Below are positions 1 to 10,200 of a stretch of 64,000 bases of DNA, one piece after another (position 1 is the first letter of the stretch; each line of letters opens with the position of its first letter). The position numbers and the translations under genes were made by a program. The stretch is taken from assembly GCF_932276165.1 (NCBI RefSeq), contig NC_063999.1, forward strand, positions 6,078,501-6,142,500, written 5' to 3'. The notes under the pieces were generated by a model. It ran no database searches. It saw only the letters and a program-made list of their open reading frames with translations, and was not told the DNA's origin. This stretch comes from Plutella xylostella (Eukaryota > Arthropoda > Insecta > Lepidoptera > Plutellidae).

Positions 1-416
1 TTCTGTCAGTCCTCTTGTACTCTCTACATTAACGTTTTTTATACCTACCGGTCACCATATTTTACACTTCATACAACTGGTGACCTATTTAGTTTTAATA
101 ATAATATCTAAATAGCAAATATGCTATAGGCATGAATGAAAGAAAAGCGTATCCATACGACGACGCGTGAGAAATATCTGTGTAGTACTTCAGATAACTT
201 TTCAAAAGAATAACTTTCTTGATGGTGTTGTGGCACCTCAAAGGACCTTAGTGCGGATGCACAGGTGCGATGATGCAGCAAAGCACCAGTGTGCTTCGGA
301 ACTTGTAAAGCGGCCATTACTCAGAATCCAATCCTCTCTACGCTAAACCTTTCTTTCTTACCCCATTTTACTCCCTACTCCAAACACAACTAAAACCCCA
401 TCCTCTTTGTCGCCAG

Positions 417-604
417 CCGGAAGAGACATGCCTGGCGGCGCAGTACGGGCAGATGGGCGGGCGCTCCGGCGGCACCAGTCCTTCGCGAGCGCCCGGCCCG
501 CGCGGCCGCACCGCCTCGTCGTCTGTGGGGCCCGGCCCCATGAGGAATAGACCTGCTGAGAGGAAGCATGATACCAGCCCGTACGGGAGCTCCGTTTATT
601 TGAG
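417..604 (+). CDS. CRTC: CRTC exon, first one in the window
   Basis: A long pyrimidine tract ends in AG at 415-416; the exon ends at 604 before gtgagt. It reads in phase 0 and leaves two bases (AG) for the next exon. It encodes a Gly/Ser/Pro/Arg-rich linker ending MRNRPAERKHDTSPYGSSVY, matching the segment just before the first SIK site in CRTCs. Confidence 0.88.
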
Positions 605-1190
605 GTGAGTGTGTCAGGTGCCTCAGCTATTGCAAGGATTTCTGTTCCCATTTACACGGATGCTAGGCTGGCTGAGCTGAAAATAAGCATCGACTGTGGT
701 TCCACTGGAGAAAGCCACGTACCTACATGAAATTCGCCCCTTCCTGTCTGAATAGGATATATACCAACGAATGATATAGGGCCTCCGCTGCTCTGCATGA
801 TGGGCATCAGCTATCAGGTCTATCAGACGTCCAACGCAGCAGAGGGCCTTCAGATAGTTGGTTGTTTAAATAACGAATGGCAATATCGTTATGACTCGTT
901 TTGCTCTCGAATGTGTCTTGTGCGACGTGTCAATGCGCATACTCGACTGCAATAACCAACTTTCAGCCATCGTATCATAATCTACCGATCCTATTATCCT
1001 TACTAACAGTGACTGTTTCTCCACAGCCCCCCGCCCCAGGACAGCAGCTGGCGGCGCACCAACTCCGACTCGGCGCTGCACCAGACGTGCGAGCTGCAGC
1101 CGGGCGCCGCGCTGTCGCCGCACCACCCGCTGCACTCGCACGCGCACCCGCACACGCCGCAGCACCAGACGCACCGCCGAGGTACGCCCC

Positions 1191-1226
<36 letters not shown>

Positions 1227-4200
1227 GTGCACACACAAATATCAGATAACTGCTATGTGCCTAAGGGCAGGACACAAAAATGCGTCTCCCTCCTACTTGC
1301 AGGAGTTGCGTGATGGAGCGCGTATTGAGAGCTCATGTTGCGCGATATGTATGATGTATACCTATTTATGTTGCGGCACCTAAAACTGTCTTGTCACGTT
1401 TCACACTTTATACAAAGCGTCGGTAGATCGCTCACTTAGATAGAGCGCGACATTTATAAACTGCCTTGCCTTTCACACACTCATGTATGTTTACAGTGAT
1501 TTATAAAAAGAAATCATTAACAGAACCTCTTTCATCAAACCTTTTTTCAGCCGACATTCACTTGGAAGCGCTAACGTCGATGGGAGCGAACAGCAACAAC
1601 CGGCCGCGGTCCTCGTGCGAAATACCGCGAATACCCAACAATACGAAGTAAGTAATTAGTTAATTTAACATTAGAATTTCAAAGTCATTTCCATATTTGA
1701 TCATCATCAATCATGATCGTATTGCCATAGAGAAAATAATATTAGTTTTCTCAGCGCTACTCCAAAAGAATTAAGATGATGGAATATTCTTAGAAATTAT
1801 CTGTAGGAAACCTAGTGAACTTCGTGAATGCACTATGATCTTTATCTATGGTTATTACTCGATTTTTACGATGTTGTTATTTACGATAATAAAATAACAT
1901 AGAAAGTGTGTTTCCTTATCGCATATTTTACACACGACTATCTTGTCATGTTATCGACAGACCATGATTAATTGACTAAAATTCAGCTTTAAATTTTGCA
2001 ATGGTTTATTATTGCAGTATTTTTATCAACTTGCTCGAGTTGCTTGACAGATAAACATTTTATTTTGATTATTACAGCTTATCTATTTTAGTTCAGCATT
2101 TAAAGATCTCTAGATATTTTGCGGTGATTGTAAATAATGTTCAAATAAATTCTCAAACCGCGTCTCCCAAGAACTCTGTCCTCTGCCATTCTCACCCAAC
2201 TACTACATGATACCTGTCCAAATCCGTCAGTCCATTGGGTTACAAATCGTCCGTCGCTACGCTTGTGTATCTCCACTCGATAACTTGTCGATGCACAGCA
2301 AACAAATACCCCTCCATTTCGACAGGAAAAAAAAATACATTGGCGCTTAGACATGAAATTTGTGAGACATGAGTGTACATACATACGTTCATTGTCATTG
2401 TCACTGATGTGTTGTGTATGTAGCAAAATTCATTATTTTCTTATTCTTACACACAAATACTCTCTGTATTATATGTGAAGACTACAAAGACCGATTCTAA
2501 TTCTAATCAATTCTCTCTTCAATCTTCAAATCAGTATCCCAACTCTAACAGCAGCAGTTATTTCCAAAGCGTGTACGAGGGCGGCGGCGGCGGCGGCGGT
2601 GGGCTGACGTGCGGCGAGCTGCAGATGCCGGGCGGCTCGCTGCCCGACCTGACCTCCGTGCACTACCCCCCCCCGCACCCCGCCTACAGCCGGCCCTCGC
2701 CACAGTACCACCACCACCAGGTAACTGATGCTCTACAGGTGTAGTTAGTGGGTGAGCTACAGATGATGGACCTGACCTCCGTGCACTACCCCCCCCCGCA
2801 CCCCGCCTACAGCCGGCCCTCGCCACAGTACCACCACCACCAGGTAACTGATGCTCTACAGGTGTAGTTAGTGGGTGAGCTACAGATGATGGACCTGACC
2901 TCCGTGCACTACCCCCCCCCGCACCCCGCCTACAGCCGGCCCTCGCCACAGTACCACCACCACCAGGTAACTGATGCTCTACAGGTGTAGTTAGTGGGTG
3001 AGCTACAGACGATGGACCTGACCTCCGTGCACTACCCCCCCCCGCACCCCGCCTACAGCCGGCCCTCGCCACAGTACCACCACCACCAGGTAACTGATGC
3101 TCTACAGGTGTAGTTAGTGGGTGAGCTACAGATGATGGACCTGACCTCCGTGCACTACCCCCCCCCCCGCACCCCGCCTACAGCCGGCCCTCGCCACAAT
3201 ACCACCACCACCAGGTTAGACCTTAGGGCTTATAGCTATAATCATCACGTCCCCACTGCTGGGGCACGGGTCTACCTCCAATTAATCAAGAGTTTTAGGC
3301 CCCAACACAAGCAGGCTTGTTCTGAGAGAGTTGTCAGGTAAGTGGGAAACCCGACTGTGAGATGTTTTCAAGCTGCCCGAAGGCATCTGACTAGGCCTAT
3401 AAGAGCAGTTATTGGGTTAGCTGTAGATGATGGTGGCTCGCTGCTGGACCTGACCTCCGTGTACCCATTATTATTATTAATATGGCTATAAGATAGTGTT
3501 TACATCTATTTATTTTTAACCCTGATGAATCGATACTCTTATACATTTTTACCATACAAACAGCTGAACTTCATTTTCCCAAAATACCCCTATAAACAAA
3601 ACCTCTAACATTCCCTCCCCCCCACAGCAAAGCCCGTCGTCCCCGGGCGGCGTGTCCCCGCCGGGGGGCAGCGTGTCCCCCGCCACCGGGGGCCTGTCCC
3701 CCGCGTCAGGGTCCCCCGTCGGCGCGACCGTCCCCCCGCACGACCCCCACGGCATGCGGCATGACAACGGCACGGGGCTCTATGAACAGGTGAGGAGTCA
3801 TTTGCGATGGAGTCTATGGGCCTTCCCTCAAAAACTGGACAGTATTTAAGAGGCGCTGTCAAACGCCTACAAAATCTTGCGTTTTAAATACATTTTAAAT
3901 AAAGTTTTTTGTAGTAGATCAGTAAATTGGTCTTCCACAGTTGAGTGACATTTTGACTGTTAGCCAGTTAGCCACAGCATGTTTCATGCAACGAATGTTT
4001 TGTCCACAAACTACTTACGAGTTTGTGGGAGTAATGTTCGTTGAATGAAAAGTTATGCGGGCTGAGAGTTCATAGTGTAATCGACTGTGGATAAACCGTT
4101 ATATTTCCTCTGCTATAAACCATTGTGGTCCTGCAATAACATCGTAGTGTTTGCCACCGAGGTAAAATGATTAGCCAGTCGAGATATGTAGCCAGTCGCT

Positions 4201-7200
4201 GTCTGAATGTTAGTATATTATGGCAGGCAAATTTTGTTTTCCGAATATAGAAAACAAAGATAAAAATTAGCTTTGATTGATTTTCTCCATCATCCAAAAT
4301 AGTCCCATGTGCTTAACACCAGATTGTATATGTCGCAGGCATCTGGTTTAATCTCCTGTTTGATTGAACCGCTAGCCCGTTCATTGGATGACGCTACTCA
4401 GTTGAATGACTAAAGAACAACTCGTCAAGTGGTTGACTGTAACGTCCAACGTCTTGACTGAACGTTATTCAGCGAAGTCGTTAAATGAGATATAGTATAG
4501 CAACTTTGTAATGTCTGGTAAGGATGAACATGACCAGACAAGAGTCAACAAAAAGACTATGTTACAAAGCTCTCATCTCACAAATTAACTAAACAATAAC
4601 AATAAACGTACCTTGATATTGTTGTTCATAATTATCCAGATTCAGCATTTTTTTTTCTTTGAAACTATCCGCCGGCGGGGTAATAATAGGTAAATCCATG
4701 TTGTCGTACTATTTTAACATAAATAACGCACTTTAAACCTAATTTATTTGCAAAATATAACAATACAAGTGCTTTTTGTGTCAGCTGTTCGCTGTTAGAC
4801 GCCATATTTGTTTTATTCACCACCTGACTGATTTTAAGTCCGCTAACTAGTTGGACGTTTTGTGACGCTTGTACAATCAACGTTCGGCCTAGTCATACAA
4901 CTGAATAGCGTCATCCAATGAACGGGCTAGCGGTTCAATCAAACAGGAGATTAAACCAGATGACTGCGACATATATACAATGAAATCTCAAGTGCTATTT
5001 AACTATTTACATGAATATTTACGGCACATTTGGCTCAATTTGTTTTTAGAACGTAAAAATAGACCACACCTCGTCAATTTATGTAAATAATAAATCAGTC
5101 AGGTGACCGGAATTACAAACGTAGACCGCTATTTATTAATGCAAGAATTAGTTTTACATTATATCATTGTGTTACATATACGGCCCGGAATTTCCTCCTA
5201 TTGAATTGGCCCAATCAAAAGTGTATTGCATTGTGGTAAGGATTGGTTCCAAGAACTGCCACATATAATAGCACACCAAATGCCTCATTAATTTCATTAT
5301 GATAATTATTCATTCTCAGTAAATATGGTTTCAAATTATTTTTTTAACATGAAAATCATATTTTGTACCTACATTTTTACAAGTATTGTCATGCTTTGCT
5401 TTAGGTAATATGTTACATTGTTAAGGTAACGTAATAAAATTATCACTTTTATAAGAACTGAAATAAATAAGATTTAATTACCAATTTGATTAAGAATCCT
5501 ATAGTTATCTGATTTATTATGCATATCTAAGTGTTACATCATTTAAAAATCGTAAAATTGCGAAAATAAGATTAAGTGCATTCCCCTAAAAATTGCATCT
5601 TATCACAAATGATAAGCAAACACAAGACAAGGGAAAATACCCTTATTAAATATTATGTTTCATTTATGTCGGAGGATAGCTGTTAAAGTTTGTAAGATGT
5701 AGGACTGGTCATACCTAGAGGTAGTCCGCTAAGCAGTGTGGTGGGTTGGCTGGAAACCACTAAGAGGTAGAGTGGGACCCCCTCCTATCCTCTGGATAGA
5801 TATTCGGTTACGATATGATGAGGAAGCAGAAGTTATACTCGTATGTATTGTCATGAGTAGTCATGACCCTACTCGGGAGAGGCCTGTCGCCAGTTGTTCA
5901 CGAATGTTGGCTGATGATGAAATGTTTGAACACTTATAATTTTACTGATATTACTATAAACTAATATTACTATTTACATCATTATTATACCCACATGTTA
6001 TGTTCCATACCTTTACAATTTTATGTTAAACTTATTATTTTGGTTTTACAGAAACCATCTTTTTATTTATTTCAGAGCCACTTATCTGTACCAAACTCAA
6101 ATAATTACCTTCACCAAAATAAGGTTCGTTTCGTTTTTTAAAACGTATTTTTTATAGTTCAATCTCCTTAATTGAACTTTTGCTTTGATGCTTACATTGT
6201 GCCTGCAAACTTAACATACCGATGCTGCATTACTTACTCGTTACTAACAATTTGTATTCGGTAATGGGCAGTTAAATTTGGTTATCTATGGGCACTATGA
6301 AACATTTCTCACCGTTTCCAAATATATGCAAGAAAAAATGTATAAAACATATTTTGTATGACGTTTACGATTCGCTTGCTTTAAACACAACAATTCTAAT
6401 CGCTTAGCAGACCTTTCTCTTACCTTACTGTTAAATACTATAGTGAATTTCTAATATCGAATGAGGGTATTTAGTTTTACTTTTCATATTGATTCACAAA
6501 ATATATAGTATAAATGCCAGATGCATGTTTTATCCAAACTAATCAAATAAGTTAATTATATTACTTACTGGCACTTATGTTACTTTTATTACGTATTTTG
6601 ATCCCGCTCGACTTTTTAATAATACAGCAGCTTCACGAAATATTCAATTTTCTATTGTTTATAACGTTTTTTACATCATGTTTTCAAAATTTGCATGCTT
6701 TTCTTTAAACTCTATGGCTAACATTGCGTAAACTTTAACACGCGACTGTATTTTTTTTTCAACATCGTCTATCTTATTTATTATTGTATTTTAATCGCAT
6801 GGGTAACCAGGTAAACCCAGAGGGTTAAATAATTGTAATAACAACCATAACTTCAAATTAGTTTTAAGTAATCAAAACGTGCCGGTTGGAAATCGGGTTA
6901 TATTTTTATGGCAATATAAAATAGTTTTTAAATTAGTTAACATGAACTATGATATTTCATTCTTATTCATATTTCATATAAATACATGATATTTCAACTA
7001 TATACCACTACAGCATTATTAAAGTATATTTTAGCAATAACATTACATTCCTATCGGCACAGCATTAGACACTGGGTTTAAGCAAGGCGAAAAATGATCA
7101 AGCAGATATACAGATGTCAATATGTGTAAATTATCTGTTTCCAGAACATGTCACCTTTAGAACACAGTTGGATGTCGTCCAGTTATCAACCGCCTTGTAG

Positions 7201-10200
7201 TCCCCCCTCTCAATATTCATCCACATCGAACATAAATATACCTTCTCCAACGGTAAGTTGCAACCATCTATACATAATTATTAAGAGTATGAACGAGTAT
7301 TTTAGTGACCATTAATGTACAAGAAAATTCAACACGAAAAAAGAGCGACTAAGCGCAGAACCAAGCGCTAAACATGGCTATTTAGTTTTAGAGTTCCATA
7401 TAGTGTTGATAAAAGACTCGAGTCTTTACCAACACTAGGTCTGTACCTCGAAAGGCAAAACGAAACCCTTATAAGATCGTTTTGTCGTCCGTTTGTCTGT
7501 CGGCACGAAGAAGCTTAACTTAACGCGTCGTTGGCGCAAATTGTTTTATTCATTTTTATAAATGGTGGAGTTTGCTATATTCAATTCACAAATACTTTAT
7601 AATAAATTTACAGATGGCGCATAGTCCAGGGAGCCCCGTGGAGTCACCTCAGACGGACTACAGTCTGCAGTCCGCGCTATTACAACCCTTCGAGTCATTT
7701 ACTATGGTGAGCTATTTGTATTGTTGTTTTGAAGCCATGTAAGGCTATTTTCGCTAGGCTTAGATACTCAATACTCAATACTCAATCTTTAATTGATACG
7801 CTAAGGGTAATCTATATTTCTGCCTTTATGTTGTGGTGGATGTTTCTGATAGAAATAATGGTGTTTGTTGTGATAAGCTTCAACTGAAACTGCTATAGTA
7901 TGTTAATTAACGTGCTAATAAAACCACATGCTATGTGCTAATACTGAGTGTACTGATTTATCAATTAAAACTATTTCTAAACGCTACTTTTGGAGCAGCA
8001 AGGAATTGTAAGTACCATTATCTTAGCTTACACTCTAATATTTTCATGAAAATAATGTATTCATAAGTGAATCCGATGTTTTGGACATCGTTACAAAAAT
8101 ATTAACAGTAAAATTACGTCAATTTAGAATTATTGCCTAATGCAACAATCTGGCACATATCTAAAGCACAAATAGATCAAATAAAAATTAAGATTTCAAT
8201 CACTAAAATCACTGTAAATTTATTCTAAATTAGTAATAATTGAAGGAGAACTGTGCTTTAGAATAAAAGTCTTATTAACTAAGCTCTGAAAGAGCAGTTC
8301 TACTTTGAAACACGTCTACACATTGCTAATTTGACAAACGTATCTATGAATTTATCGGCCGTTCCTTGTGAATTTATTTTCGTGCCGAATTTATCACTTT
8401 TTTCTAAAATCTAAAGTATTATACTATGCTCCGTAATTTCATATTATAATTTTAAAAACCATGGTTGGCTATGTTCAATGTGTGAGTGATTGCGAGCTAA
8501 AAATAGATGTACTATTTTGGCCTACAAATCATGCATTTTAACAAATCCCTTATTCATGAAACCTCGTGTGACGTGAAGAAAGTTCAGTGCGAAATAAAAA
8601 ATGTGCTAAGCGGTTATAAGTTTACCTTATGCATATAAATTTATGATGGTCTAATACAATTTTCATAAATACGTTTGTCCCCATATACCTACCGTATCGA
8701 CTAACTATGTGAGTGTAACATGTGTGGATGTTGTGTAAGGACTGGGCGCAACTGGTGCAGAGCCTGGTCGAGTCCGGCTGGACGGCACACGTGCAGGTCA
8801 CGGAGAATGTACGACACGCATACGAGGAGACTGGAATCACTTGTTGACTGTCGGATCTTTACATAGTCGGATCTTGCATTGGTGGATTTCTGTCTCAGCT
8901 AAACAGCTGTTTTGACATCATAGTGAATTTTCCTGATATCAATCCTGATACGGAGAGCTATTCACTCTTGGAGGGTAACATACATAATGTTCACCCGATT
9001 ACTATAAGAATCCGATAGGCGACAAGTGGGAACGGGCTTTCACACGGCTCGCACACGAAACTGCGAAGACATAACGCATAGCAAACATGTCGCGATGTTA
9101 ATAGCAGAGGGGTCATTCTAACGTACAATTCAGTTTCGGTGTTGTGTCGCCCACAGAATTGGAACGTTTCGCCAGTACGTGATTGGTGGGCGAAACGTTC
9201 TTTGCGTGAACAGTTCATGGGTCAACCGACTGTGGATGAACCGTTTCAGACTCATTTCGAGCATATATCGCAGGCAGCTCTAGTTGGCTTGTTTTTTGCC
9301 AAGATAGCTTTTTTATGTGTATTCGCAGTTTTTTGTACGAGCCTGTACACATGATACACACTGTACACACGTTGCGGTGCTAGTGGAAATATACTGCTGT
9401 TTAGATTGAGTAAAACTTGCAATTTAATATAACCTATTCCGGCGGAGTTTCCGTTTACACAGTTTTAAATATTATAGTTTTAGTCCTCTGTATTATTTAG
9501 ATAAATGATATTTACATACAATATTTCACTTACAGCAAATACTATTTTAGCGAAGAGCAGTATGTTTTCACGCTATATTACACCATAATGATGAATGTAC
9601 TGGTATAGTTTTGAAATTAGCACAACATTTTATGAATGTATCAATTGATATTAATTTAGTTATCATATTCATGTATCAGTATTGCATGCATGTCATTAGA
9701 CATTTAGCTTTGTAACATTAATTTATAATATCCATACTTTTCTTTTGAACAAAATAGTGTTGTGGCACATGGTGCTAGCCACCGTTTTAAAAGTACATAT
9801 ACTCAATTTTTAATAAATGATATTAAATGCACTTAAATTGTACAGCACTATTAAATTCCCAACTATCATTTGTAAATGTAAAACCTATCAGGGCATGTTT
9901 CAACATTTTATATTTCTGTGATATTAATTTCGTATCCGATAACTTTATAACTTTGGTCAAAATATCCGAGTTTCGCATGAACATTGTATGTAATAGTGTA
10001 GGCCACGAGTTTATAGACATTTGACACATATACAGCATGTATAAATTACCTAAACTATATTTATCTTAGCACAAGTCATGTATTTTCAAGATGTACTTCT
10101 TGATTTGCAGTTTTTTCAGATGTTACGTTTTAATTAGTAGATAGATAGTTTATATTGTTAGATATCTAAGCTACCTGCGGGCTTATCAGACTATAGCCTC

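Noticed and set aside
866..1234. Minus-strand frames with CVCVCV runs
   Set aside because: Produced by the CA microsatellite and the antisense of the CRTC exon.
2545..3072. 175-codon minus-strand frame with three identical 41-residue blocks
   Set aside because: Antisense of the 123-bp tandem repeat; the period is divisible by three, which keeps the frame open.
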